Positions 6,385 through 13,692 of a stretch of 18,992 bases of DNA are shown one piece after another; the stretch's first letter is position 1, and each line of letters starts with the position of its first letter. The position numbers and the translations under genes are program-made. The notes under the pieces are model-generated. The model made no database searches. It worked only from the letters and a program-made list of their open reading frames with translations, and had not been told where the DNA came from. The stretch spans positions 1-18,992 of the forward strand of contig JAFDTZ010000034.1 in NCBI GenBank assembly GCA_019594305.1. The letters are read 5' to 3'. The DNA is from Thermoplasmata archaeon. Lineage in GTDB: Archaea; Thermoplasmatota; Thermoplasmata; Halarchaeoplasmatales; Halarchaeoplasmataceae.

Positions 6385-7752
6385 TCAAACTGGTTTAAAT
6401 TCCGACATAAAATGACCCAATATTTCCGGAGAGTATGTTCTCTCCAAACCGGAGATATCGTCTCTCCGCTCATAAAGGGCGATAACCGATTCTGCGACGT
6501 ACTTCAGATGATTCAATGTATATACTCTACGGGGAATAGCTAATCGCATATTGTCAAAAGGTGCAGGAATTACATTTCCGTTTTCATCGGTCTCTCCGAA
6601 GGCGCATGTTCCCAACTCAACACCGCGTACACCGGAATCGATATACAGTTCCGCCGTAAGAGCCTGGGCGGGGAATTGTTCGGGAGGAATATGTGGTAAA
6701 AATCGTCTTGCATCTATGAACACCGCGTGACCGCCCGGGGGTTCTACCAGTGGAACTCCGGCTTCACGTAAGAGTCCCGCGAGATACTCCACCTGCCCGA
6801 TCCTATATTCGAGATACTCAACCCTTGTTGACTCGTAGAGTCCCTTTGCAATGGCCGCTAACTCTCGACAGGCCATCCCTCCGTAGGTAGGATATCCTTC
6901 TATGATGATCCCCAACTCGGTACACCGCTGATGCAGTTTCTCATCCCTAAGGCCGATCATACCGCCTATGTTGGACATACCATCCTTCTTGGCGGAAAAA
7001 GTAAAACCTTCTGCATACGAAAACATCTCCTTGACGATTTCAGATATAGATGTATCCATATACCCCCTTTCTCTCTTTTTGATAAAGTAAGCATTTTCTG
7101 CGAACCGACAGGCATCTAAGAAAAATGGTATTTTGTGTTCTTTTGCTATTTCTTTTACCTTTCTAATGTTCTCCATGGATACCGGTTGTCCGCCTGCAGT
7201 ATTGTTCGTGACCGTCAACATGATCACAGGGATCTTTTCGCTGCCTTTTTCATCGATAAATTTTCGCAGCTTATCGATATCCATATTACCTTTAAAATCA
7301 ACCTCTTTTCCGGTATTGTAAGCATCGTCGATAACAAGGTCGACCGGAGTGCCGCCTTTGTGTAATACGTTCCCCTTGGTCGTATCGAAATGCATATTGT
7401 TCGGAACAAAATCACCTTCCGAAACGAGTTGAGAAAAAAGGATGTTTTCTGCAGCTCGTCCCTGATGTACCATAACGAATTTATCAAAACCGAAGATGTC
7501 AGACACAGCCTCTTTAACTTTGTAGTATGAATTACTCCCGGCATAGGCCTGTTCCGTTTCGAACATAGCACCCCACTGTTCGTCACTCATCGCCGTAGTT
7601 CCGGAATCTGTGAGTAGATCTATAAATACATCACGAGATCTTAGTTTAAATACGTTATATCCTTTATCGGTCAACTTCTTCTTCCGCTCGACTTTGGTAA
7701 GAACATTCAATCGCTCAACCATCTTTATTTTGAAGGGTTCAGGTGTATTCAT
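6385..7752 (-). CDS. tnaA: Tryptophanase (L-tryptophan indole-lyase)
   Basis: This 455-residue PLP enzyme belongs to the beta-eliminating lyase family that contains tryptophanase and tyrosine phenol-lyase. The PLP lysine is Lys256 in FSAKKDG, with Tyr70 in AYAGS and Arg403 in NMRLAIPRR for the substrate carboxylate. Three positions separate the two activities. Asp123 in HFDTTKG matches Asp137 of E. coli TnaA (Thr in tyrosine phenol-lyase). Leu380 in VELGT stands where tyrosine phenol-lyase has its phenol-binding Arg. His447 in LGHF matches TnaA His463 (Phe in the other). I therefore call tryptophanase: Trp to indole, pyruvate and ammonia. The residue comparison is from memory. Promoter TTTTATATACG (minus, about 7793-7783) and GGGTGAG before the ATG support the start. 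No TnaC-like leader or tryptophan permease is visible nearby. Confidence 0.88.
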   Translation of the reverse strand: MNTPEPFKIKMVERLNVLTKVERKKKLTDKGYNVFKLRSRDVFIDLLTDSGTTAMSDEQWGAMFETEQAYAGSNSYYKVKEAVSDIFGFDKFVMVHQGRAAENILFSQLVSEGDFVPNNMHFDTTKGNVLHKGGTPVDLVIDDAYNTGKEVDFKGNMDIDKLRKFIDEKGSEKIPVIMLTVTNNTAGGQPVSMENIRKVKEIAKEHKIPFFLDACRFAENAYFIKKRERGYMDTSISEIVKEMFSYAEGFTFSAKKDGMSNIGGMIGLRDEKLHQRCTELGIIIEGYPTYGGMACRELAAIAKGLYESTRVEYLEYRIGQVEYLAGLLREAGVPLVEPPGGHAVFIDARRFLPHIPPEQFPAQALTAELYIDSGVRGVELGTCAFGETDENGNVIPAPFDNMRLAIPRRVYTLNHLKYVAESVIALYERRDDISGLERTYSPEILGHFMSEFKPV

Positions 7753-7808
7753 CGTCTCACCCGTTCAGTTATTACCATAACGTATATAAAATTTTAGAGT
7801 GAAAGAGT

Positions 7809-7869
7809 AAGTGACCGAAGGGGGTAATAAATTTGAGGAGGAGAAAATAAAAACCCCTTCGGTTCACTT
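7809..7869. promoter_or_regulatory. Long hairpin in divergent tnaA/ubiB-like spacer
   Basis: In the 209-base spacer, AAGTGACCGAAGGGG (7809-7823) pairs with CCCCTTCGGTTCACTT (7854-7869): 15 pairs with one bulged base, around a 30-base A/G-rich loop that includes GAGGAGGAG. It lies upstream of both promoters (tnaA TATA about 7783-7793 on minus; UbiB-like TATA AATATAAAAGG about 7926-7936). It could be a double operator, a small RNA, or a remnant. No ORF uses it convincingly. Confidence 0.55.
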
Positions 7870-7961
7870 CTGTGTGCGGTGCATGAAGGTTTGCTATAAA
7901 TACTTTTCCTCTAAAAAAAGGTGAAAAATATAAAAGGTAAGAAAGCGTACTATATAATGAA

Positions 7962-9599
7962 ATGAAAAAAATCGGTAGGATAGAGAGGATAAGGGAGATC
8001 ACAAAAATTCTTCTGAAACACGGTCTCGTTGATTTTGTCAGAGAGATCGGACTGATGAGCTTCGTCTCCAGAAAGAGGATGGAAGACAGTATAGAAAGGA
8101 GAACAAAAGATGTGGATGTTGAAGAACTACGCTTTCTTTTGGAAGATCTGGGACCCACCTTCATCAAGTTAGGCCAATTTCTATCATTAAGACCTGACCT
8201 GGTACCCATTGAATTTGCTGATGAACTTCGAAAGTTGTATGAAGAAGCTACCCCCTTTTCATCGAAAAAATCCAGAGAGATAATAGAAGAAGAACTCGGT
8301 TGCAAACTTTATGATATCTTTGAAGAATTCTATAACACACCTCTGGCAGCAGCTTCGATCGGTCAAGTTCACGAAGCGCGCTTGAAAACGGGAGAGGAAG
8401 TCGTGGTAAAGGTTCAGAGACCCGACATCAGAGCAAGAGTAGCTGCAGATATGGAGCTTATAGGTCGTATCGCAACTTTGATCGAAGATCTGATCCCCGA
8501 GAGTGAAATGTATAATCCAAGTGAGACGGTGGAAGAGTTCAGAAAAATGTTAAAAAAGGAGTTGGATTACACCATCGAAGCCCGTAACGCTCAACGGTTT
8601 TACGATGCCTTTGCCGACGATCCGGACGTGATCGTACCAAAGGTATATTGGGATTATGTGACCACTAAAATATTGATCTTAGAACATATCGAGGGAAAAA
8701 GTCTTAGACATGCCATGGACAGAAATGTTCCGGATGAGACGAAAAAGGATCTTGCAACAAAATTCGCTCAATGTATGTTAAGGCAATTTTTGGTACACGG
8801 GATCTTTCATGCGGATCCATCTCCCGGCAATATATACTATACGGATACCAAAGAGATCGTTTTATTTGATTTCGGAGCTATTGGCTGGTTACCTCCATCC
8901 CGTAGGGAAAAAATAATCGATATGTTCCTGGCATTGGCCAAAGGGGACACTAAAGAAGTTACCGAGATACTCTTGGATATTGGTATAACCAAAGATGATT
9001 TTGACAGAGAACAGCTTGAATGGGATATTGAAAATCTACTTGAATTATACAAGCGGAAATCCAACGTCTTATTCAAAGAGGGAGCCAACGAGGAGATAAT
9101 TAACATCGCTATAAAACATAACATCGTCTTACCCCCTAACTTCATACTTATGGAGCGTGCATTGATAGAAACAGAAGGCGTATGTGCCGAACTTTATCCC
9201 GGATTCGGTTTTTTCCAAAACTCTTCACCGGTGATCAAGGAAGTAATGCAAAACAGATACGGGCCCAAGGCACAGGCTAAAAAACTCGTATCGACTTTAC
9301 AAGGTTACCATAAACTCGGTACGGAACTACCTCATAAGCTCAACAAGATACTCGAAGGTTTTGAAGATAGGGACTTCGCTGTATCAATAGAACATAAAGG
9401 TTTACGTGAGATGGAAAATACCTTAGAATTGATATCGAATCGGATAAGTTTCACCATAATCACTGCGGCAATAATAATCGGATCTGCTTTGATAGTTCTT
9501 TCTACGGAACAGCCGTTGTTTGGTCCCTACATATTCATAGTTTCAGTTTTAATAGGTGTATGGTTACTTGCCATTATAATTAAAAGAGGAAGGTATTAA
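7962..9599 (+). CDS. ABC1/AarF/UbiB family atypical protein kinase-like
   Basis: This 545-residue UbiB-type protein is of the family that supports isoprenoid quinone or lipid metabolism by ATP hydrolysis. Motifs in order: K69-L-G-Q72 in FIKLGQFLSLRPDLVP; the Ala-rich nucleotide loop AAASIGQVH (129-137) that replaces a Gly-rich loop; Lys150 in VVVKVQRP; the ELDYTIEA motif (200-207); catalytic HADPSPGN (Asp285, Asn290); and DFG (303-305). The C-terminus has two adjacent membrane helices (about 495-512 and 520-540), as in bacterial UbiB. A TATA-like box at about 7926-7936 fits a start close to the ATG at 7962. An ATG at 7957 runs into a stop after two codons and was not used. Substrate in archaea is unestablished. 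Confidence 0.94.
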   Translation: MKKIGRIERIREITKILLKHGLVDFVREIGLMSFVSRKRMEDSIERRTKDVDVEELRFLLEDLGPTFIKLGQFLSLRPDLVPIEFADELRKLYEEATPFSSKKSREIIEEELGCKLYDIFEEFYNTPLAAASIGQVHEARLKTGEEVVVKVQRPDIRARVAADMELIGRIATLIEDLIPESEMYNPSETVEEFRKMLKKELDYTIEARNAQRFYDAFADDPDVIVPKVYWDYVTTKILILEHIEGKSLRHAMDRNVPDETKKDLATKFAQCMLRQFLVHGIFHADPSPGNIYYTDTKEIVLFDFGAIGWLPPSRREKIIDMFLALAKGDTKEVTEILLDIGITKDDFDREQLEWDIENLLELYKRKSNVLFKEGANEEIINIAIKHNIVLPPNFILMERALIETEGVCAELYPGFGFFQNSSPVIKEVMQNRYGPKAQAKKLVSTLQGYHKLGTELPHKLNKILEGFEDRDFAVSIEHKGLREMENTLELISNRISFTIITAAIIIGSALIVLSTEQPLFGPYIFIVSVLIGVWLLAIIIKRGRY

Positions 9600-9604
9600 C
9601 TCTA

Positions 9605-9673
9605 TCATGCCCTTTCGATCTCTGCGATGATCTCGTCGATCCGCCGTATTATATCTTGTTTTTTCTTGCTCAT
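9605..9673 (-). CDS. Possible 22-residue microprotein
   Basis: A minus-strand ORF of 22 codons encodes an amphipathic, highly charged helix (begins MSKKKQDIIRRIDEII, ends EIERA). It has a good archaeal TATA box, CTATATAAAC (9717-9708), about 35-45 bases upstream of its ATG. It ends 6 bases from the stop of the UbiB-like gene on the other strand. Nothing else explains the promoter, but the ORF is very short and may be chance or part of a small RNA. Confidence 0.35.
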   Translation of the reverse strand: MSKKKQDIIRRIDEIIAEIERA

Positions 9674-9835
9674 TGTAATCACGTTTTTGCCGTCGATACT
9701 GAGGTTGTTTATATAGTTTATGGAGTGTAGAGTCGGAATTTTCATGAAAGACAGATGACATTGACGTTCCGGTGTGTCGGACACGTTACAAATAGATTTT
9801 TAAAGGGTTAAAGCCGTATGTATAGTGTGATATGC

Positions 9836-10066
9836 ATGAAGATAAAGGAAATAATAGAATCTATAGACAAGAAAGACATTCCGGCATTGATAGCTGAACT
9901 GGAAGATAAAACGGCTAATAAGATAAAAGAGGGAATATACAGCACGGGAATTTTCAAATCTAAAGTCGAAAACGGAAAGATAAACATCCCCGATGTGGAA
10001 ACCGAAGCTCTAAACTTATCCGACGGTGACATCGTCCAGGTATTCGTTAGAAAGATAGTGAAGTGA
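9836..10066 (+). CDS. Small protein with C-terminal AbrB-like domain
   Basis: This 76-residue protein has a helical N-terminal half (IIESIDKKDIPALIAELEDKT split by charged residues). Its C-terminal part (about 40-76), SKVENGKINIPDVETEALNLSDGDIVQVFV in outline, shows the swapped-hairpin AbrB/SpoVT pattern: G-K-I-x-I-P, then L..GD.V.V. Such proteins are DNA-binding regulators or antitoxins. No toxin gene adjoins, so a stand-alone regulator is more likely. I prefer ATG 9836 over 9818, because the TATA-like TTTTTAAAG (9797-9805) would put the transcript start near 9826. Its stop lies 4 bases from the stop of the convergent DUF835 gene, within an inverted repeat. Confidence 0.65.
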   Translation: MKIKEIIESIDKKDIPALIAELEDKTANKIKEGIYSTGIFKSKVENGKINIPDVETEALNLSDGDIVQVFVRKIVK

Positions 10067-10089
10067 CACATCACAACCTAAATGTGTCA
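10064..10089. terminator. Inverted repeat across convergent gene ends
   Basis: TGACACAT (10064-10071) pairs with ATGTGTCA (10082-10089) around a 10-base loop. The left arm contains the stop codon of the AbrB-like gene and the right arm encodes the last residues of the DUF835 protein. Its position between convergent genes suggests a shared terminator or roadblock, although no T-run follows. Confidence 0.45.
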
Positions 10090-12362
10090 TCAACTTCTTT
10101 CTCGAGTAATTCTATTTGGTTCTTCTCGAGAGTGAGAGGACTTGCGGAGAGTATCAAAATAGAATCAGTTACAGCTACCAGGTCTTTCAAAGATTGTATG
10201 AGGTGGAAAACGGTTCTGAAGTCGTTGTTAGAGATAAGATATTCTAAACCCTCTAAAAGTATAACGCCGCTTCCTTCGGCAAGGAAAAGCTCCAATTCAA
10301 GACTTAGTTTCTCCAAATTTTTGGGTTTGTAAGCATTTTTTTGATCAATATTAGAAAGCCATATTATCGGTACTTCTTCTAAACCATATCTTGATTTCAA
10401 TTTATCGGGATACTGCCGTGTCACGCAAATACCATTCAAACCGATTTTCATGGTTCTTTTAAATAATGAAAAGGCGTCATTAGATTTTTTTTCGAGCAAA
10501 AGGTACGTACATGCATTATCTAATTTACTCGGCAGTTTCTTCTCCGCTTTTTGCACCGTATTTACTTTCTTGATAGTGTGTGTAGTTTTTTCCTTTGGTT
10601 TCTGTTGAGTTGTTCTAACTAGATCCATCTGTTTAGTTGGTTTTTCTTGTTTTGCATCACGTTCCTCTAGTATCTTATCCATTAAACTAAAAAATACACC
10701 TATGTGTTTAAGAGCCTTGAGATAATCTCTGCGTTTTACCATCAGATTAGCTTGTTTAAGATGAGTCACCGGTTTAGATATGTCTTTACCGGATTTTTTA
10801 GCTTCATCAAGATTATTTAATCCCTCCTTCATAGCACGCTGTATATTGGATGGTATACTCCTGATCAGTATATCTCTACTTTTGGCTAGCTTGATCTCGC
10901 TTTTTCGTTTATCACCCAATTCATATTCAGTCTTAGCTTCAGATAATAGAGTCTCACTTTCGCTACAATCGATCCCGATGGCTTTAGCACTACGTAAAAG
11001 GTTCTCCAGTATTTCGAATTCTTTGTTCGAAGAAGGTACGGATTTTTCTTGTAGTACTTTCTTTACAATATTTATCTCTTCCATGGATTTTCTATATGAT
11101 CCATCCACTTTGGCCTTCCTTGCATTTAAAAGGCGATCTTCGAATTCGTCCTTTTTGCTTCCATCATAGCTCATCAATCTTATCTCGAGTTCCTTGATAT
11201 CTTTCTGTATATGGTCCTCCAATTTAGAAAAGGAATCGTCCCTTGCTTTAGAGAGCCAATAATGTGCCTTTTCTATGTCTCCCTTTCTTGAAGCAGCAAG
11301 AGCTTGAGAAATCATCTGCCTCTCGTCTTTTAACGTTAATCCCATCTCTTTTGCTATTTGTAGTAGCTCATTTAATTCGGATACTACAACATCTAGATCC
11401 CGTTTTTTCTCTTTTTGGGCTTCGTAATTTTCGAATTTTTTTCTTATATCTTTTTCAACATCTCCCATTTTTGAAAAGCCTTTTTTGAAAAAGCCATGCT
11501 CTACACTTTTCTTAGCAACATTGATCTCGGATATAAATTCATTATGTGGTATCTTATTTTTCTTAAGCTTAAATATCTCGGCTTTAAGTGTTTGTGTATT
11601 ATCAACGAATTCTTTCAACTTCTCGCTGACTTCGATCGCTTCTATACCCAGTCGTATGGCAGTATCGATATCTCCTTTATTTTTAGCCTGTGTAGCCTCT
11701 CTTATATGCTGCCGAACAACATCTTCGGAGATCGGTATATCTCGTAAGCTGATCAACTCTTCTTTTGCATCCGTAATTACTTCTTCATATTCTTTTTCTT
11801 TGTCGATATCTTCTTCATATTCTTTTTCTTTGTCGATATCTTCTTCAACGGTCGGTACGGTTATTTCGTCGGCTTCAAGCTGTTCTATCTCTTTTAAAAA
11901 ATCCTCTTCCTTTGCTGGTATTTCCTTTATGTCAACTTCTAAAATATCCGAGTCTTCTTCAAAAATTGCACCGCAAACCGGGCATTCGTTCAATTCCTCT
12001 CCAACTTCAGAACCACAAACCGGACATTCGAATACGAAGGCTTCTTCATCTTCGAATCCCAGTTCCTTTTCCAAAGCATCTAACTCAGCTTCAAATTCTT
12101 CGTCATCTATCTCTTCCGCCGCACCCGCTTCTTTCATAGAATCGAACATGCTTTCGACTATCTCGTCGTCGTCGATGCCGTCGATGTTTTCTTCTATCCC
12201 CTGCATCAGATTGTCTAGGTCGCCAAAGTCGTCATCCTCTGTTTCCTCTAATTCTATTATTATCCTGTCTAATCCGCATTCGGGACATTCATCTGAGTCT
12301 CCAGGAATCTTTGTGTCACATACTGGACATATAATGGTTTCTTTTTTTGACAGGTGTGGCAC
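10071..12362 (-). CDS. Zinc-ribbon, coiled-coil and DUF835 protein
   Basis: This is a 763-residue soluble protein. Zinc ribbon 1: Cys12, 15, 26, 29. An acidic linker follows (about 36-108). Zinc ribbon 2: Cys113, 116, 127, 130, nearly the same CPVC...CPxCG spacing. Next come a Glu/Asp/Lys-rich segment with an exact tandem duplication of DIDKEKEYEE (from about residue 175), long helical, coiled-coil-like repeats (about 200-580), and a C-terminal DUF835 domain (about 620-760). DUF835 is recognised by LLLEKKSNDAF, ICVTRQYPDKL, VPIIWLSN, GVILLEGLEYLI and ILSASPLTLEKNQIELLEKE. DUF835 is frequent in archaea and thought to be signalling-related; its activity is unknown. The start is GTG: an in-frame TAA lies two codons upstream and no ATG follows before ribbon 1. 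TATA-like GATATATAATC (minus, about 12401-12391) gives a short leader. Confidence 0.88.
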   Translation of the reverse strand: MPHLSKKETIICPVCDTKIPGDSDECPECGLDRIIIELEETEDDDFGDLDNLMQGIEENIDGIDDDEIVESMFDSMKEAGAAEEIDDEEFEAELDALEKELGFEDEEAFVFECPVCGSEVGEELNECPVCGAIFEEDSDILEVDIKEIPAKEEDFLKEIEQLEADEITVPTVEEDIDKEKEYEEDIDKEKEYEEVITDAKEELISLRDIPISEDVVRQHIREATQAKNKGDIDTAIRLGIEAIEVSEKLKEFVDNTQTLKAEIFKLKKNKIPHNEFISEINVAKKSVEHGFFKKGFSKMGDVEKDIRKKFENYEAQKEKKRDLDVVVSELNELLQIAKEMGLTLKDERQMISQALAASRKGDIEKAHYWLSKARDDSFSKLEDHIQKDIKELEIRLMSYDGSKKDEFEDRLLNARKAKVDGSYRKSMEEINIVKKVLQEKSVPSSNKEFEILENLLRSAKAIGIDCSESETLLSEAKTEYELGDKRKSEIKLAKSRDILIRSIPSNIQRAMKEGLNNLDEAKKSGKDISKPVTHLKQANLMVKRRDYLKALKHIGVFFSLMDKILEERDAKQEKPTKQMDLVRTTQQKPKEKTTHTIKKVNTVQKAEKKLPSKLDNACTYLLLEKKSNDAFSLFKRTMKIGLNGICVTRQYPDKLKSRYGLEEVPIIWLSNIDQKNAYKPKNLEKLSLELELFLAEGSGVILLEGLEYLISNNDFRTVFHLIQSLKDLVAVTDSILILSASPLTLEKNQIELLEKEVDDTFRL
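11781..11847. repeat. 30-base exact tandem duplication inside DUF835 gene
   Basis: Bases 11781-11810 are repeated exactly at 11811-11840, with seven more bases of a third copy. The period is in frame and adds ten residues (DIDKEKEYEE). Complete identity, including silent positions, indicates a recent expansion in the acidic linker. Confidence 0.9.
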
Positions 12363-12407
12363 CTCGGTTTAAAAACACATCCCCAACATAGATTATATAT
12401 CTTTTGA

Positions 12408-12590
12408 TTACAAACTCTTGAAGTGGAATATGATGTCCGCATCGACGGAGGTTTCCCTGGCATCGGGTTAAATTATATAGGCGATCTCAATCTAGACGAA
12501 GTTGGATAAACTGTTTTCTGCAACTTTGTTCCCATTTGGTTCGTGCATCCCCATGTTGTATTCGGAATACACATTAACCCGTGTTAATAA
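12408..12590 (-). pseudogene. Decayed 3' end of a 14145-15467 paralogue
   Basis: Reading the minus strand in one frame from about 12570 to the stop at 12408 gives EYNMGMHEPNGNKVAENSL, then SNFV*IEIAYII*, then PDARETS and VDADIIFHFKSL*. The intact protein at 14145-15467 ends EYNQWMYNENANNVAENGI, SNFVWVEIAYVIPEDAEF, VDSTITIHLSSV*. The match runs to the natural stop, with two internal stop codons (one replacing the Trp codon). DNA similarity is obvious over 12481-12570. Upstream of about 12590 the similarity fades. The promoter of the DUF835 gene lies just past the end of this remnant. Confidence 0.8.
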
Positions 12591-12936
12591 TTTTATAGCG
12601 TTATCACTCTAATGATAACATCATGTTGGAAGCGGCAAATCCGTATGTCGTAAAAATATCCTTGGCCCTACGGAACGGGGATTCGATATTGCACTTGTCG
12701 AGAAAGGAAGACATGCAGGATTAACATCCTTGTGTCTCTCGGTTTTCTTTTGAAAACGCTCGATGCATAACTCATGAAATTCGTAATGAACACATGCCAC
12801 GCAATTTAAACCGATTCCACATATTGAGGTATAACAACGTGCTGCGGATGAACGCAATTATGTCGTAAAAACTTCGAGTTCCGTAAGCGATAAAAAGCTG
12901 GAAAAACATAAATATGTACTGGCCGGTTGGGCGACC
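12591..12936. other. Gene-poor spacer with no convincing ORF
   Basis: I see no recognisable gene here. It contains an inverted repeat GTTATCA/TGATAAC (12600-12606 and 12613-12619), a 33-codon plus-strand ORF (12623-12724) without recognised similarity, and a 13-base direct repeat TATGTCGTAAAAA at 12644-12656 and 12859-12871. An AT-rich box near 12905-12915 (ACATAAATATG) is correctly placed to drive a leaderless message for the gene starting at 12937. Confidence 0.5.
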
Positions 12937-13638
12937 ATGCAGCGTGCGACGATAATCGTCTCCGGCGATGTGTATGAGATGGGATACCGTGCCACGGTTC
13001 TGCGGCTCGGACAGAAGGCGGGCATCACAGGATACGTGGAGAATAGGCCTGACTTGACTGTCCATATGGTATGCGAGGGTGATCGGAATGTTTTGGATGC
13101 TCTTCTGAAGGCCATAGACATCCACGAGATCGGCATGGATGTTGAAAATATTGACGTTGAATGGTCCGAAGCCACCGGCGAATTCGAACACTTCACGGTT
13201 AAATTCGGAGACCTGGCCTCGGAAATGTTCTACGGATTCGCGATATTTGAAACCGCCAGAAAGTGTCTTCAGAAAGGCATCGAGGAAACCAAAAAGGTCG
13301 GCGAGAATGTGGAGCGGAATATTGAGGAGACCGGGACGGTTCATGAAGAGACCAGGAAGGTCGGCGAGAAAGTGGAACAAAACATCGGGGAGACCAGGAA
13401 GGTTCATGAGGAGACCAGAGCATTCAGGGAGGATACGGTCGAGTGTTTCGATAGGCTGGACGATAAATACCACATGATCTCCGACGTGTTGGTCTCCATG
13501 AACTCGAACATGGACAGGTGGCAGAAGGAATCGCAGGCGACAAGGGAGCAGCTGACCCAATCAACAACCGCACTGACCCGGCTGGCGGGATCCATCGAAA
13601 GGCTCATCGAAGATCACATCAATAAAGAAGAACCATGA
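12937..13638 (+). CDS. Acylphosphatase-domain protein with coiled-coil tail
   Basis: This is a 233-residue fusion. Residues 1-92 form an acylphosphatase fold, an enzyme that hydrolyses acyl phosphates: GDVYEMGYRATVLRLGQ carries the catalytic Arg18 and YVENRPDLTVHMVCEG carries Asn36. The usual VQGVGYR is VYEMGYR, so activity may be reduced. Residues 93-230 are helical, with a 21-residue unit repeated twice (about 117-158; DNA 13285-13347 and 13348-13410) of the form ETxKVGExVExNIxETxxVHE, then more coiled coil. Stand-alone acylphosphatases are about 90-100 residues, so the tail is an added oligomerisation or tethering module. Similar long-tailed forms occur in methanogenic archaea, as I recall. 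The gene is visibly GC-richer than its neighbours and stands alone among gene remnants, which may mean transfer. Confidence 0.85.
   Translation: MQRATIIVSGDVYEMGYRATVLRLGQKAGITGYVENRPDLTVHMVCEGDRNVLDALLKAIDIHEIGMDVENIDVEWSEATGEFEHFTVKFGDLASEMFYGFAIFETARKCLQKGIEETKKVGENVERNIEETGTVHEETRKVGEKVEQNIGETRKVHEETRAFREDTVECFDRLDDKYHMISDVLVSMNSNMDRWQKESQATREQLTQSTTALTRLAGSIERLIEDHINKEEP
13285..13410 (+). repeat. 63-base tandem repeat in coiled-coil tail
   Basis: Two in-frame 63-base units (13285-13347, 13348-13410) encode 21 residues each, and each unit is itself a pair of similar halves beginning with Glu-Thr and centred on VGE or VHE. Several silent and coding differences separate them, so the duplication is older than the exact one in the DUF835 gene. 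Confidence 0.8.
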
Positions 13639-13648
13639 TCCGTTCTCA

Positions 13649-13692
13649 TACACGCTCGACAGGGGGATGGTGATTAAGTTATCCCCTCTCCA
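13649..13692 (-). pseudogene. Second remnant of the secreted-protein gene 3' end
   Basis: ACACGCTCGACAGGGGGATG and the next GTGAT repeat, with one mismatch, the bases around the end of the intact gene at about 14149-14174. After a gap, GTTATCCCCTCT matches GTTATTCCCTCT there. Read on the minus strand it gives LITIPLSSV, against STITIHLSSV of the intact protein, but the stop codon is lost. It lies 11 bases past the acylphosphatase gene. Confidence 0.65.

Noticed and set aside
6385..7752. Tyrosine phenol-lyase
   Set aside because: Overall similarity allows it, but the phenol-binding Arg is Leu380 and the Thr and Phe specificity positions are Asp123 and His447, all of tryptophanase type.
7772..8305. 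177-codon minus-strand ORF over the start of the UbiB-like gene
   Set aside because: It is antisense to the conserved N-terminal UbiB motifs and is Ser/Phe-rich shadow sequence.
9836..10066. Toxin-antitoxin pair with the AbrB-like protein as antitoxin
   Set aside because: No PIN, RelE or MazF-type gene adjoins it; the neighbours are a UbiB-like kinase and a convergent DUF835 protein.
11485..12372. 295-codon plus-strand Ser-rich ORF opposite the DUF835 gene
   Set aside because: The serine richness is the complement of Glu/Asp/Lys codons in the coiled-coil protein; no family features are seen.
12621..12857. 78-codon minus-strand ORF with several cysteines (CVACVHYEFHELC)
   Set aside because: No promoter, ribosome site or recognised family, and it lies between gene remnants. 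It may be part of a decayed gene but cannot be supported as a working one.
12772..13560. 262-codon minus-strand ORF opposite the acylphosphatase gene
   Set aside because: The plus-strand frame has a clear acylphosphatase domain and in-frame repeats, so this is a shadow produced by GC-richer codons.
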